This document shows positions 1 through 11,351 of a stretch of DNA of 64,000 bases, piece after piece. A program made the translations under genes and the position numbers. How positions within the stretch are numbered: the stretch's first letter is position 1; each line of letters opens with the position of its first letter. Under the pieces are notes generated by a model that saw nothing but the letters and a program-made list of their open reading frames with translations, did no database searches and was not told the DNA's origin. The stretch covers positions 1 through 64,000 of the forward strand of contig NZ_PTJO01000003.1 of NCBI RefSeq assembly GCF_003716585.1, written 5' to 3'. Source of the DNA: Corynebacterium alimapuense (GTDB taxonomy: Bacteria > Actinomycetota > Actinomycetes > Mycobacteriales > Mycobacteriaceae).

Positions 1-29
1 CGCCGACCTAAAACTTAAAAGAGAAATGA

Positions 30-81
30 AAGGCGCGGCCTGTTGAGTGAGAGTCTTCTCCTCGGCAGGCCGCGCCTTTTT
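30..81 (+). terminator. Rho-independent terminator of an upstream gene
   Basis: An 11-bp perfect stem (GGCGCGGCCTG at 32-42 pairing with 66-76) is followed by five T residues at 77-81. It most likely ends a gene lying left of the window. A TTG at 43 lies inside the hairpin, which argues against an early start for the next gene. Confidence 0.85.
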
Positions 82-126
82 CGGTATCTGCCCCCACAGG
101 GCACATTATTCGGGAAGAATGAACGT

Positions 127-993
127 ATGTCTGATCGTCCGTCGCGAGACCGTAACAGCAAACCCCAGCGCAACAACCGCAATGACCGCTCCCAAAGTGG
201 CGGCCGACCGGGTCGCGATGGTCGTCAAGACGACCGTCGTCACTCGCAGCGAGCCGGTGCTGAGCGATCCAGCAATTTGCGCTCTGCCCCGCAGCGTTCA
301 GGATTCCGCGAAGAGCGCTTGAACAAGCGGATGACCGAGCCTGATCTTCCCGGTGATATCGATATCGCCGATTTGGATCCGATGGTGCTCCAGGATTTGC
401 GGATGTTGTCTAAGGACAACGCTGATGCGGTGGCTCAGCACATGATTATGGCTGCCACCTTGATGGACGAAGACCCTCAGCTAGCCCTTCGCCATGCCCG
501 TGCTGCCAAGGATCGTGCCGGCCGAGTGGGAGTAGCCCGTGAAACCAATGGTATTGCCGCCTACCGTGCTGGTGAATGGAAAGAAGCCCTCGCCGAGCTT
601 CGTGCCGCCCGTCGTATGTCCGGTGGTCCAGGCTTAATGGCTGTGATGGCAGACTGCGAACGCGGTCTTGGTCGTCCGCAAAAGGCCGTTGAACTCGGAC
701 GCTCAGCAGAAGCCGCTGAGTTGGACGAAGAAGGCAAAATTGAACTCGCGATCGTTGTCGCCGGTGCTCGTCTGGATCTTCAGCAGCCAGAAAGTGCAGT
801 GGTTACCCTCCAGCGAATGAACCCAAGCCTGGATTCCACCGGTATCTTGGCGGCACGGTTGGCCTACGCTTATGCCGATGCTTTGCTTGCAGCAGGACGC
901 ACTGACGAGGCAGCTGAGTACTTTGCGCATGTCGTGGCTATCGATGAAGATGAGCTCTTCGACGCGACCGAACGACTGCAAGAACTGAGCTGA
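127..993 (+). CDS. Tetratricopeptide-repeat-like conserved protein
   Basis: The 288-residue protein begins with a very basic, Arg/Asn/Gln-rich, probably disordered segment of about 75 residues. Behind it lies an alpha-helical Ala/Glu/Leu-rich part with TPR-like helix pairs (for example the stretches around ALRHARAAKDRAG and AEYFAHVVAIDEDELF). I chose the ATG at 127 rather than the in-frame TTG at 43, because the latter sits within a terminator hairpin and 127 has a purine-rich leader. In mycobacteria and corynebacteria a protein of this kind precedes the HAD phosphatase and tlyA, as here (gap 17 bp). The molecular role is unknown; a scaffold or protein-interaction role is only inferred from the repeats. 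Confidence 0.8.
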   Translation: MSDRPSRDRNSKPQRNNRNDRSQSGGRPGRDGRQDDRRHSQRAGAERSSNLRSAPQRSGFREERLNKRMTEPDLPGDIDIADLDPMVLQDLRMLSKDNADAVAQHMIMAATLMDEDPQLALRHARAAKDRAGRVGVARETNGIAAYRAGEWKEALAELRAARRMSGGPGLMAVMADCERGLGRPQKAVELGRSAEAAELDEEGKIELAIVVAGARLDLQQPESAVVTLQRMNPSLDSTGILAARLAYAYADALLAAGRTDEAAEYFAHVVAIDEDELFDATERLQELS

Positions 994-1010
994 CAAGTAG
1001 AGTCAAGGGC

Positions 1011-1994
1011 ATGAGTCTTCTTGCCCATTATGATGCCCTACTGCTGGACCTCGACGGAACCGTCTGGGAGGGCGGTAGAGCCATTGACGGGGCAGTTGAG
1101 GCTATCTCGGCTGCTGGAGTTCCGGCTATCTACGTTACTAATAACGCTATGCGTGGTCCGGATGCTGTCGCTGAGAAATTACGCGCCATCGGCCTGAACG
1201 TTGCTACCCACGATGTGTTGACCTCGGCCCAAGCGGCCATCGAGATGGCCGCGGAGTTCCTCGAACCTGGTGACAAGGTTTATGTCATCGGAACTGATTC
1301 TTTCCGGAACTTGACCACGGAAGCTGGATTCCAAGTGGTTGACTCTGCAGATGAGCAGCCTAAGGCTGTCTTGCAGGGGCTCAACCCTGATCTGGGTTGG
1401 CGGGAGTTGTCTGAAGCTGCTTTGTCCGTTAGAGGCGGAGCTAAGTACCTTGTTTCCAACTTAGACACCACGTTGCCTTCTGAGCGAGGTTTGCTGGTGG
1501 GCAACGGTTCCATGGTTGCTGCAGTGATTTCTGCAACGGGCGTGCAACCATCCTCGGCTGGAAAACCTGGCCCAGCGATGTTCCATGCTGCCGCTTCCAA
1601 GCTTGGTTCACACTCGCCGTTGGCAGTCGGAGATCGGTTGGACACTGATATCCAAGGTGGCAACGCCGCAGGAATGGCTACTTTTCAGGTACTCACTGGA
1701 GTTTCTGGTCAGCTCGCGCTCATCGAGGCGCCGAAGGAGCAACGGCCTACCTTTATTGCGGAGTCGCTGGCTGATCTGCGGCTCACGAGGAACGAGTTGG
1801 CGCCTGGTTCTCAAGGCGGATTCACCGCCCGCATCGATGGTTCCGATATCCTGCTCGAGCGCGGCACCGATGAGTCGACTTCTATCCAAGCATTGCGCAC
1901 GGTTTTGGAGGTGGCTTGGGCTTTCCCCAAGCCGGTCAATCTCATTCGTCCGATGTCTGAGGCAGCACAACGTGCAGTGGACAACTGGTGGTGA
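1011..1994 (+). CDS. HAD-superfamily IIA (NagD-like) phosphatase
   Basis: The 327-residue protein has HAD motif I near residue 13 (LDLDGTVW, with the nucleophile and acid/base Asp pair), motif II around YVTNNAMR, the motif III lysine in AGKPGPAMF, and motif IV in VGDRLDTDIQGG. The cap inserted between motifs II and III is typical of the NagD/PGP class. Such enzymes hydrolyse small phosphate esters or nucleotides in the cytoplasm; the substrate cannot be read from sequence. About 70 C-terminal residues beyond motif IV form an extra domain seen in actinobacterial members. Its stop overlaps a tiny reading frame leading into tlyA, so it is probably the second gene of a long operon. Confidence 0.88.
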   Translation: MSLLAHYDALLLDLDGTVWEGGRAIDGAVEAISAAGVPAIYVTNNAMRGPDAVAEKLRAIGLNVATHDVLTSAQAAIEMAAEFLEPGDKVYVIGTDSFRNLTTEAGFQVVDSADEQPKAVLQGLNPDLGWRELSEAALSVRGGAKYLVSNLDTTLPSERGLLVGNGSMVAAVISATGVQPSSAGKPGPAMFHAAASKLGSHSPLAVGDRLDTDIQGGNAAGMATFQVLTGVSGQLALIEAPKEQRPTFIAESLADLRLTRNELAPGSQGGFTARIDGSDILLERGTDESTSIQALRTVLEVAWAFPKPVNLIRPMSEAAQRAVDNWW

Positions 1995-2071
1995 TCGCCG
2001 TGGTTAACACCAGCGTGAATATGAATCTCTCGCGAGGACATACACCCCGTCCGTGGCACGAAGATAGGTAG
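1991..2071 (+). CDS. Candidate 26-residue peptide between the HAD gene and tlyA
   Basis: A GTG at 1991 overlaps the TGA of the HAD gene as GTGA, the same coupling used elsewhere in this window. The frame runs 26 codons (ends PRPWHEDR) to a TAG at 2069-2071, and this stop lies inside the AGGTAGGAG that serves as ribosome site for tlyA at 2085. The position corresponds to the short conserved gene that lies between the HAD gene and tlyA in mycobacteria. It may be a real small protein or just a translational bridge; no function is known to me. Confidence 0.4.
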   Translation: MIAVVNTSVNMNLSRGHTPRPWHEDR

Positions 2072-2084
2072 GAGAATATCGGCT

Positions 2085-2909
2085 ATGGCAGTCTCACGTA
2101 GGCGTCTTGATGCTGAACTAGTCCGCCGGAAGATTGCTCGTTCCCGTGAGCAGGCGGTAGAGATGATCAAAGACGGTCGAGTTTTTGTCGGTGGTTTGCC
2201 GGCGATTAAACCCGCGACCGTTGTGGAACCGGAGGTCTCGATCAGGGTCGCCGAATCCGAGAACGATGATTGGGCCTCTCGTGGGGCGCATAAGCTGCTC
2301 GGGGCATTGGAGGCTTTTGAACCTCAAGGTTTAAGCGTATCCGGTCGTAGAGTCCTCGACGCGGGTGCTTCGACCGGCGGTTTTACTGATGTGTTGTTGC
2401 GACGAGATGCCTCGGAGGTGGTGGCCGTCGACGTCGGTTATGGACAGTTGATCTGGCGGTTACAGAATGACCCGAGGGTCACGGTTCTTGACCGGACCAA
2501 TATCCGCAATCTCACGCCAGAAATTGCCGGTGGGACCTGCGACATGATGGTCGGTGACCTGTCGTTTATTTCTCTCGAGCTGACGCTGCCCGCTATTGCC
2601 TCAAGCTTGGCTGAAGGGGCAGATCTTTTGCCTATGGTTAAGCCACAGTTTGAGGTCGGCAAGGAGCGTCTCGGCTCAGGTGGCGTGGTCCGTAGTTTGC
2701 AGTTGCGCGTGGAAGTAACGTGCCATGTCGCAGAGTTCGCCCGCGGCCTAGGACTTAGCTGCAAGGGCGTGGTGGCCTCTCCTTTGCCGGGACCCAGCGG
2801 CAATGTTGAGTATTTCTTATGGCTGGTCAAAGACGGCGGCGCCTGCGCCCCAGATACTGAGCAACTCAAAGCAATGATCGAGGCCGCCGTTGAGGAGGGC
2901 CCGCAGTGA
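2085..2909 (+). CDS. tlyA: TlyA family 16S/23S rRNA 2'-O-methyltransferase
   Basis: The protein has 274 residues. An N-terminal S4 RNA-binding domain covers about residues 3-60 (SRRRLDAELVRR, REQAVEMIKDGRVFVGG). An FtsJ/RrmJ-like Rossmann domain follows, with the SAM loop LDAGASTGGFTDVLL near residue 90 and the family's charged residues in RGAHKL, GDLSFISLEL and MVKPQFEVGKE. In mycobacteria TlyA 2'-O-methylates cytidines in both rRNAs, and its loss gives capreomycin resistance. The start at 2085 has an AGGAG ribosome site. It overlaps nadK by 4 bases (GTGA), so the two are translationally coupled. Confidence 0.95.
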   Translation: MAVSRRRLDAELVRRKIARSREQAVEMIKDGRVFVGGLPAIKPATVVEPEVSIRVAESENDDWASRGAHKLLGALEAFEPQGLSVSGRRVLDAGASTGGFTDVLLRRDASEVVAVDVGYGQLIWRLQNDPRVTVLDRTNIRNLTPEIAGGTCDMMVGDLSFISLELTLPAIASSLAEGADLLPMVKPQFEVGKERLGSGGVVRSLQLRVEVTCHVAEFARGLGLSCKGVVASPLPGPSGNVEYFLWLVKDGGACAPDTEQLKAMIEAAVEEGPQ

Positions 2910-3853
2910 ATACAACGAAAAAGCAACCCCAGCGATCAGATCGAAAGGTCCTTCTCGTCCCGCATACCGGGCGAAAGGTGAACGTTTCGGCGGCTGAGCG
3001 TACCGCTGAGCTTCTCGACGCCGCCGGGATCACCGTCCGCGTGCTCGTCCATCAAGATGGTCGCCCGTTGGAGGGCAGCCCGGTGCTGTCAAAGCTCCAG
3101 CGAGTGACTCATGATGACAACGCTGCAGAAGACTGCGAATTGGTGTTGGTTCTTGGCGGCGATGGCACGTTCTTGCGTGCAGCAGATCTTGCGCATTCAG
3201 TGGATCTCCCGGTCTTGGGTATCAACCTGGGACACGTTGGCTTTCTCGCTGAATGGGAGGCGGAATCCCTCGATGAGGCAATTCGCCGGGTTATCGACCG
3301 CGAATATCGCGTTGAAGATCGGATGACCATTGACGTCACTGTCCTGGACAACGATCTTGAGGTTATTGGTCGAGGTTGGGCACTGAATGAAACCAGCGTG
3401 GAAAACCTGAATCGCCGGGGTGTGCTCGATGCGATCCTCGAGGTCGATGGTCGCCCGGTCTCTTCTTTTGGTTGTGATGGAGTGCTTATCTCCACCCCAA
3501 CTGGTTCGACTGCCTATGCTTTCTCCGCTGGTGGTCCTGTGCTGTGGCCAGAGCTGGATGCGATCTTGGTGGTTCCCAATAACGCGCATGCCCTGTTTAC
3601 TAAGCCGTTGGTAGTTTCCCCAGGTTCTACCGTCGCGGTGGAATCAAACCCCGAAGGTGCCCCAGCGATGGCGGTTATGGACGGGTTCCGGCCCATCCCC
3701 ATGCCACCGGGCTCGAGAGTGGAGATTGTGCGCGGCGCGCGTCCCGTGCGTTGGGTTCGATTGGATAACTCGACTTTCACTGACCGGTTGGTCACCAAGC
3801 TTCGGTTGCCCGTTGAAGGGTGGCGTGGGCCCCGCACCCCGGGCCAGACATAG
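2906..3853 (+). CDS. nadK: NAD kinase
   Basis: This 315-residue enzyme phosphorylates NAD+ to NADP+ using ATP or polyphosphate. The diagnostic GGDGTFLRAAD motif (catalytic Asp) is near residue 80, the NExS motif (NETSVENLNRRG) follows, and the substrate-binding loop STPTGSTAYAFSAGGP is near residue 195. The GTG start overlaps the tlyA stop. Length matches actinobacterial PpnK. It lies in the conserved tlyA-nadK-recN order. Confidence 0.97.
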   Translation: MNTTKKQPQRSDRKVLLVPHTGRKVNVSAAERTAELLDAAGITVRVLVHQDGRPLEGSPVLSKLQRVTHDDNAAEDCELVLVLGGDGTFLRAADLAHSVDLPVLGINLGHVGFLAEWEAESLDEAIRRVIDREYRVEDRMTIDVTVLDNDLEVIGRGWALNETSVENLNRRGVLDAILEVDGRPVSSFGCDGVLISTPTGSTAYAFSAGGPVLWPELDAILVVPNNAHALFTKPLVVSPGSTVAVESNPEGAPAMAVMDGFRPIPMPPGSRVEIVRGARPVRWVRLDNSTFTDRLVTKLRLPVEGWRGPRTPGQT

Positions 3854-3879
3854 CACGGGTGTTCGGGTAGGCTGGCGCC

Positions 3880-5607
3880 ATGCTTGCTGAGATTGCCATT
3901 GAGAATCTGGGTGTTATTCCTTCGGCATCCGCGGAATTGGCTGAAGGTCTGACTGTGCTCACCGGCGAGACCGGTGCTGGCAAAACCATGGTCGTTACCG
4001 GATTGCGATTGTTGGCAGGTGGCCGGGCGGATGCCTCAAGAGTGCGCGCAGGTACTGGGCAATCAGTGGTGGAGGGGCGTTTTTTAACCTCCGCTCTGCC
4101 GATAGAGGTCAAAACTGAGGTCGCTGAGCTGGTGGATTCCGCTGGGGGAGCCGCGGATGAGAACGGCGAGTACATAGTCTCGCGGACGGTCAATGCCTCG
4201 GGCCGTTCCCGGGCGCATCTGGGTGGGCGCTCAGTTCCAGCTGCGACCTTGGCCCAATTTAGCGCTCCACTATTGACTATTCATGGGCAAAACGATCAGC
4301 TTCGTTTGCTAGCACCTGATCAACAGCTCGCGGCGCTCGATCGCTTTGATCCAAAGATTGCGCCACTTTTAGCAACCTATCGAAAAACCTATCGCAAATG
4401 GCGGGAACTGACCCGAGACCTGAAACAGCGCACGGAGTCCCGTCGAGAGTTGGCGCAAGAAATTGACCGACTGCAGTTTGCGCTCGATGAAATTGATGCG
4501 GTGGATTTAGAAGCTGGGGAAGATAAGAGCTTGCTTCAGCAGATCACCAGACTCCAAGATGTAGATTCCCTTCGTGAACAGGCCACCACCGCACTTGGTG
4601 AGATTGATGGACCGGAGAGCTTTGGCGGTCACGCAGAGGAAGATGCTGCTTCCACTTTGCTTGGGCGGGCAGAAGCCACATTGATCTCTTCAGAAGATGG
4701 CCAGTTGCGGGATCTAGGCCTGCGATTGAAAGAACTTACGACTTGTCTCGGGGAGATCTCCGCAGAGCTCGGTAGTTTTCTCAGTGATCTTCCAGCTGAC
4801 CCCGCACAGCTCGATTCGCTGCTGCAGCGACAACAACACATCAAACTCTTGACTCGAAAATATGCACCTGACGTGGATGGGGTTCTTAGCTGGCGAGATA
4901 AAGCTCGGCTTCGTCTGGGACGCATTGACGTCTCCACTGAGGCACTTGATGAGTTAAAAAGCCAGGTAGCAGCATCTGAAAAGAACCTGCAGAGCGCGAT
5001 GAAGAAGCTCACCGCAGCTCGAGTGAAAGCAGCACGTCGGCTGGGAGAATTGGTGACCGCAGAACTTGGGGGACTGGCGATGGCCAAATCCCGATTGGTC
5101 GTCGAAGTCCGTGGCATCGATCCGGGCAAGGACGGGGCAGATGAGGTGGAGTTGCTCCTAGCTCCCAATGCCTCAACCGAGCCACGAGCGTTAGCGTCCT
5201 CTGCCTCCGGCGGTGAGCTCTCCCGAGTGATGCTGGCGCTAGAGGTCATTCTCTCCGCCGACACCGAAGGAGCGACCTTAGTATTCGACGAGGTTGACGC
5301 GGGAGTCGGTGGTCGAGCAGCAGTGGAGATTGGTCGTCGCTTGGCTCGTCTTGCTACTCGCAACCAGGTCATCGTGGTTACCCACCTGCCACAGGTGGCC
5401 GCGTATGCGGACACCCACCTGCACGTGGCTAAAAACGTCGGAGATAAGTCGGTGACATCTGGTGTGCTCACGCTGGTCGGGGATCAGCGGGTCGATGAAC
5501 TAGCTCGGATGCTGGCAGGCTTGGATGGTACGGCGACTGGTCGAGCCCATGCTGCGGAATTATTAGCACTGGCGCACCAAGAACGCGCGGAGTTTCGAAG
5601 GGGGTGA
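3880..5607 (+). CDS. recN: DNA repair protein RecN
   Basis: RecN is a 575-residue SMC-like ATPase that acts early in double-strand-break repair. The Walker A site is GETGAGKTMVV near residue 30. Two helical coiled-coil arms (about 160-220 and 300-390) enclose the middle of the protein. The ABC signature ASGGELSRVMLAL and Walker B LVFDEVDAGVGG are near residues 445-475, followed by the His-switch region VVTHLPQVAAYAD. It starts 26 bp after nadK on an ATG. Confidence 0.97.
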   Translation: MLAEIAIENLGVIPSASAELAEGLTVLTGETGAGKTMVVTGLRLLAGGRADASRVRAGTGQSVVEGRFLTSALPIEVKTEVAELVDSAGGAADENGEYIVSRTVNASGRSRAHLGGRSVPAATLAQFSAPLLTIHGQNDQLRLLAPDQQLAALDRFDPKIAPLLATYRKTYRKWRELTRDLKQRTESRRELAQEIDRLQFALDEIDAVDLEAGEDKSLLQQITRLQDVDSLREQATTALGEIDGPESFGGHAEEDAASTLLGRAEATLISSEDGQLRDLGLRLKELTTCLGEISAELGSFLSDLPADPAQLDSLLQRQQHIKLLTRKYAPDVDGVLSWRDKARLRLGRIDVSTEALDELKSQVAASEKNLQSAMKKLTAARVKAARRLGELVTAELGGLAMAKSRLVVEVRGIDPGKDGADEVELLLAPNASTEPRALASSASGGELSRVMLALEVILSADTEGATLVFDEVDAGVGGRAAVEIGRRLARLATRNQVIVVTHLPQVAAYADTHLHVAKNVGDKSVTSGVLTLVGDQRVDELARMLAGLDGTATGRAHAAELLALAHQERAEFRRG

Positions 5608-5655
5608 CCCGCGCGCCTTAGCCACCGCAACGGCCGTCCGCGAAACAATAGCGCT

Positions 5656-6843
5656 ATGAGCCTGTTTTCCCGCAACGTCGACCTGCCCGGACTCCAAGGC
5701 ACTCTGCGTGACTGCACCAACCCCGGCAGCAAGGGGTTCAAGCGCCTACACGCCGGTGATATCGCCGTGATTAATGCACCTGATATCACCAGGCGTGACG
5801 CTCAGCTGCTGCTGGATGCCGCTCCGGCAGCGGTGGTCAATCTCGCAAGGTTTAGCACCGGAGTCGTCCCGAAATACGGTCCACATTTTCTTCTTGAGGC
5901 CAATATTTTGCTCATCGAAGGCGCTGGCGAAGAGCTAGCTCGATCCTTCAAAGACGGGAAAAAGGGACGGATCACTGATGATGGAATGATCCATATGGGA
6001 GAAAAGCCCATTGGATCTGGAACCGTAGTCACCCCAACTTCAGCCGAGGTGGCATTTCTTGATGCTCAGCAGTCCTTGGTCGATCAGATGGAAGCCTTCT
6101 TCGGAAACACCATCCAATTTATCCATTCTGAGAGCCCGTTGTTGATTGATGGGCTGGGAGTACCTGAGATCGGTACCCGGTTTTCTGATCGTAAAGTCTT
6201 GGTCGTCAGCCCAGGTACTGAGCATCGCAATGAGATCAAGCGATTAAGAAACTTCATCCGGGAGTACTCGCCGGTAATTATCGGCGTCGATTCTGCCGCA
6301 GATACCCTATTTGAGCTGGGCTATAAGCCGGACCTGATCGTCGGAAATCCAGCCGGTATTGGCGCTGATACTTTGCGTTGCGGCGCCAGCGTGGTGCTGC
6401 CCGCAGATCCCGATGGTCATGCCGCCGGGTTGGAACGGATTCAGGACCTAGGAATTGGGGCGATGACTTTCCCCACCGCCGCCAATTCTGCTACTGACTT
6501 GGCCCTGCTCCTAGCTGATTATCACGGTGCTCAGATGGTCGTAAACGCAGGTGCCCCCTTCAACATTGACGCGGTGTTCGCCAACGACCCCGCAGCTACC
6601 CCTTCGGCGATGCTAGCTCGCAATAAGCTCGGTCCGAAGCTGGTTGATGCCGCAGCCATCGCGGATCTTTATAACATCAACACCGGCCGAGGTTTGGCAT
6701 GGCTGTGGGCGTTATTGGGAATCTTTGTTGCTCTGGCCACCGTCATTCTCGTCGTCGGTCTCTCGGGTTCAGAATCATTTATCAACAATCTCATCGACAC
6801 CTGGAACAGCATCGCGCTGACCGTCCAGGGTTGGTTCAGCTAG
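5656..6843 (+). CDS. steA: SteA-like cytokinetic ring-associated membrane protein
   Basis: The protein has 395 residues. The large soluble part resembles the thiamin-pyrophosphokinase-like fold (conserved segments SPGTEHRNEIKRLRNFIREY and DLIVGNPAGIGADTLRCGA). A single C-terminal transmembrane helix lies around residues 350-372 (LWALLGIFVALATVILVVGL), so most of the protein should face the cytoplasm. The homologue in C. glutamicum was named SteA and, together with its neighbour SteB, works in daughter-cell separation by promoting envelope hydrolysis; that role is transferred from the family and gene order. The gene sits between recN and steB, 13 bp from the latter. Confidence 0.87.
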   Translation: MSLFSRNVDLPGLQGTLRDCTNPGSKGFKRLHAGDIAVINAPDITRRDAQLLLDAAPAAVVNLARFSTGVVPKYGPHFLLEANILLIEGAGEELARSFKDGKKGRITDDGMIHMGEKPIGSGTVVTPTSAEVAFLDAQQSLVDQMEAFFGNTIQFIHSESPLLIDGLGVPEIGTRFSDRKVLVVSPGTEHRNEIKRLRNFIREYSPVIIGVDSAADTLFELGYKPDLIVGNPAGIGADTLRCGASVVLPADPDGHAAGLERIQDLGIGAMTFPTAANSATDLALLLADYHGAQMVVNAGAPFNIDAVFANDPAATPSAMLARNKLGPKLVDAAAIADLYNINTGRGLAWLWALLGIFVALATVILVVGLSGSESFINNLIDTWNSIALTVQGWFS

Positions 6844-6856
6844 AGCGGAGATAAAC

Positions 6857-7792
6857 ATGGGACATAACACTGGACGTCCGGGTTGGGTGGTCGCAGGTCT
6901 CGGATTTGGTATTGCCGCAGGCGTGGCTTTCGGCACTTTGGTATTGGCTCCGAATATGGCAGATGGAATTGATCAATCTGGTGAGGTCTCTGCCGCTGAG
7001 CTTGATGAGACCACTGAACGCGCCGAGATTGCTGAAGCTCAGGCGGATTCCGCTGATAGCGTGATTAGTGAACTTTTGGTGCCTTCGGTGGCAGGCTCGC
7101 TCGATGGTCGTCCCGTTTTGCTGATGACTACCGATGACGCGGACGAGGGGGATGTCGGCGACGTCGAAAAGCTCTTGGTTGACGCCGGGGCATTGGACGC
7201 CGGCACGATCTCGCTGCGCGAGCAGTTCTTTAGCCGGGAAGGCGCCGATCAGCTGAAGTCCATCGTGACCAGTACACTGCCGGCCGGGGCCCAGCTGTCC
7301 ACCGACAACCTTGACCCAGGCGTTCACGCTGGGGAATCACTCGGTTCAGCTTTGCTGTTGAATCCGGCTAGTGGTGAACAACAAGCCAGCTCTGAGGAGC
7401 GCGCATTGCTTTTGGGGGCCTTGCAGGAAGCTGGTTATCTTGAATTTGAAGAGGGGACAATCCTCCCCGCACAGGTGATTATTGTCCTCACCGGAGATTC
7501 AGATGGTTCTGGGGACGCCGGTTTTGCCTCGAATAGCCTCGCCGATTTCGCTGAAGCTCTAGATACGCGTGGCAATGGAACCGTGTTGGCCGGCCGGATT
7601 CATACTGCCGCCGATACTGGGGCGATCGGTATTCTTCGCTCGGAGGCCGAGAACGGGGTGTCCACTGTAGATTCCCTCGATCGTGCTTGGGCGCAGATGG
7701 CTACGGTTCTGGCAGCGCGAGATCAGCTGGCGGGGGAGTCGGGTAATTATGGTTCCGCGGAATCGGCTGAGGCCGCGACTCCTGCGCCCTGA
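6857..7792 (+). CDS. steB: SteB / MctB-type (copper transporter family) envelope protein
   Basis: The protein has 311 residues. One N-terminal transmembrane helix (about residues 9-30) is followed by an acidic predicted coiled coil (about 40-70, ELDETTERAEIAEAQ) and an extracytoplasmic alpha/beta domain. The tail is rich in Gly, Ser, Ala and Glu. The mycobacterial relative MctB (Rv1698) was described as a copper-related or pore protein, while the corynebacterial homologue is SteB, partner of SteA. Tight linkage to steA favours the SteB reading. I see no metal-binding cluster. Confidence 0.84.
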   Translation: MGHNTGRPGWVVAGLGFGIAAGVAFGTLVLAPNMADGIDQSGEVSAAELDETTERAEIAEAQADSADSVISELLVPSVAGSLDGRPVLLMTTDDADEGDVGDVEKLLVDAGALDAGTISLREQFFSREGADQLKSIVTSTLPAGAQLSTDNLDPGVHAGESLGSALLLNPASGEQQASSEERALLLGALQEAGYLEFEEGTILPAQVIIVLTGDSDGSGDAGFASNSLADFAEALDTRGNGTVLAGRIHTAADTGAIGILRSEAENGVSTVDSLDRAWAQMATVLAARDQLAGESGNYGSAESAEAATPAP

Positions 7793-7841
7793 CCGGCGGT
7801 TTCTATTAGGTGCTAGATAAGGTGTTAGACTGAGATCCCGT

Positions 7842-9586
<1,745 letters not shown>

Positions 9587-9597
9587 ATTGGGAAGTT

Positions 9598-10266
9598 ATG
9601 ACCTCAACTCTCGGTAAGCACGAATTCAGCGTCCTAGATTCCGAGCAGTTGTTGGATTCTCCAATTCTCTCGCTGCGGCGTGATCGTTTGGTCATGCCCG
9701 GCGGGGGACAAGGGGCACGGGAAGTCGTCGAGCACTTCGGTGCAGTGGCGGTGGTTGCCGTGGATGAACAGGGGCGGATTCCGCTGGTCTATCAGTACCG
9801 CCATGCGGTTGGGCAACGCCTCTGGGAGCTACCCGCGGGCCTGCTCGATATCGCTGGTGAGGATGAGCTCACCTGTGCCGGGCGCGAACTCGAAGAGGAA
9901 GCTGGCTTGGCCGCCCGTGATTGGGGGGTGTTGGTGGATCTGGTGACCTCTCCTGGATTCTGCGATGAGGCTGTGCGGGTGTTTTTAGCCCGAGGGCTCT
10001 TCGAGGTTGCCCGCCCGGTGGCAGAAGATGAGGAAGCCGACCTGATCTTGGACTGGGTTGACCTAGACCAGGCTCGCGAGATGGTGCTGAGCGGTCAGAT
10101 CGTCAATTCCATCGCGATAGCCGGCATACTGACTGCTACCGAAGTCATGGCGGGCAGGGCGCAGCCGCGTGAGGTTGCTGAGCCTTTTGCTTTTCGTCCG
10201 GATTCTTTGGCCTCACGTCGCCAATCGGCGGGAGTGAGCCCGGATATGAAAAAGATCAATCGGTGA
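9598..10266 (+). CDS. NUDIX hydrolase, ADP-ribose pyrophosphatase-like
   Basis: The 222-residue protein carries a NUDIX box near residue 80 (ELPAGLLD followed by [12 protein letters not shown]), with the metal-binding REL-x-EE core intact. The preceding [19 protein letters not shown] is typical of ADP-ribose/nucleotide-sugar pyrophosphatases. It would hydrolyse ADP-ribose or a related nucleoside diphosphate; the exact substrate is not readable. It starts 11 bp after pyrG and overlaps xerD by 4 bases, as in mycobacteria. Confidence 0.9.
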   Translation: MTSTLGKHEFSVLDSEQLLDSPILSLRRDRLVMPGGGQGAREVVEHFGAVAVVAVDEQGRIPLVYQYRHAVGQRLWELPAGLLDIAGEDELTCAGRELEEEAGLAARDWGVLVDLVTSPGFCDEAVRVFLARGLFEVARPVAEDEEADLILDWVDLDQAREMVLSGQIVNSIAIAGILTATEVMAGRAQPREVAEPFAFRPDSLASRRQSAGVSPDMKKINR

Positions 10267-11165
10267 CTAATCCGCACGATCTCGCCGCGACGTGGCTGGA
10301 CCATCTCACTGTCGAGCGCGGCTTATCCGCTAATACGTTGAGCAACTATCGTCGGGATCTTGATCGCTATCTCGAATGGCTCGATGAAGCGGGCCGTCGT
10401 GATCTGGGGGAGATCACCACCACCGATGTGGAGGCTTATGTGGTTGATCTTCGCCGAGGTGGCTTGGCGGCGTCTTCCGCGGCGCGGGCGTTAGTTGTAG
10501 CCAGGGGACTGCATCGATTCGCCGTCCGAGAGAATCTCATTGGCGTAGATGTATCCGCTGAAGTTTCACCGCCTGCCGCGGCTCAGCATCTTCCCGATAC
10601 CTTGAGCATCGAGGAGGTAACAGAGCTTCTCGACGCCGTGCCTGTTGGTGAGCTAGCCACGCCCACCGATCTTCGAGACAAGGCGTTGTTGGAATTGCTC
10701 TATGGCACCGGTGCTCGTATCTCCGAGATCACTGCTCTGGTGGTCGACGAGGTTGCTGATTGCGATGGTCTGCTAAAGATCACCGGAAAGGGTAGGAAAC
10801 AGCGGCTAGTCCCGGTTGGGTCGAAAGCTCTATCGGCAGTGGAGGACTATCTAGTTCGTGCGCGTCCGGTGCTATCTCGGGGGCGTACTCACGCGCTGTT
10901 ACTCAATAGTCGTGGTGGCCCATTGTCTCGGCAGTCGGCATGGATGGTGCTGAAAAAAGCTGCAGACCGAGCGAGACTGAACAAAGACATCTCCCCGCAT
11001 ACGCTTCGCCACAGCTACGCCACGCACCTACTTGAGGGCGGGGCTGATGTGCGAGTGGTCCAGGAACTGCTTGGCCATTCTTCGGTGACCACCACTCAGA
11101 TCTATACCCATGTCACCGCAGAGAACCTCCGTCAGGTCTGGCGGCAGGCTCATCCACGGCCTTAG
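10263..11165 (+). CDS. xerD: Site-specific tyrosine recombinase XerD
   Basis: This 300-residue recombinase resolves chromosome dimers at dif with XerC. The N-terminal SAM-like core-binding domain covers about 1-90 ([24 protein letters not shown]). The catalytic domain shows the first Arg in [14 protein letters not shown], the Lys in [25 protein letters not shown] (His, Arg), [13 protein letters not shown] (His and nucleophile Tyr) and HV. The GTG start overlaps the preceding stop. Confidence 0.96.
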   Translation: MTNPHDLAATWLDHLTVERGLSANTLSNYRRDLDRYLEWLDEAGRRDLGEITTTDVEAYVVDLRRGGLAASSAARALVVARGLHRFAVRENLIGVDVSAEVSPPAAAQHLPDTLSIEEVTELLDAVPVGELATPTDLRDKALLELLYGTGARISEITALVVDEVADCDGLLKITGKGRKQRLVPVGSKALSAVEDYLVRARPVLSRGRTHALLLNSRGGPLSRQSAWMVLKKAADRARLNKDISPHTLRHSYATHLLEGGADVRVVQELLGHSSVTTTQIYTHVTAENLRQVWRQAHPRP

Positions 11166-11176
11166 CTGGTTGCCCA

Positions 11177-11197
11177 ACTACCTCTACGGGAGGTAGT
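11177..11197 (+). terminator. Hairpin after xerD
   Basis: ACTACCTC at 11177-11184 pairs with GAGGTAGT at 11190-11197 around a 5-base loop, 12 bp after the xerD stop. There is no T-run, so it may be a weak or factor-assisted terminator or an RNA-stabilising hairpin. Confidence 0.4.
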
Positions 11198-11351
11198 AGT
11201 TCAGACATAAGAGCTTAAGTAAAGCCTCTAAGCTTGACATTTTTTGAGGCCGTGGCGATGGCTCTGTCTCGGTCCGTTGACCTGTAACCTTGGGGAAAGT
11301 ACTGGGAATGACATACTTGGCATTGAAAAAGTCAAGGAAGAGGGATTGACT

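Noticed and set aside
4629..5471. 280-codon minus-strand frame within recN
   Set aside because: Low-complexity Ser/Arg/Pro translation opposite a fully conserved RecN.
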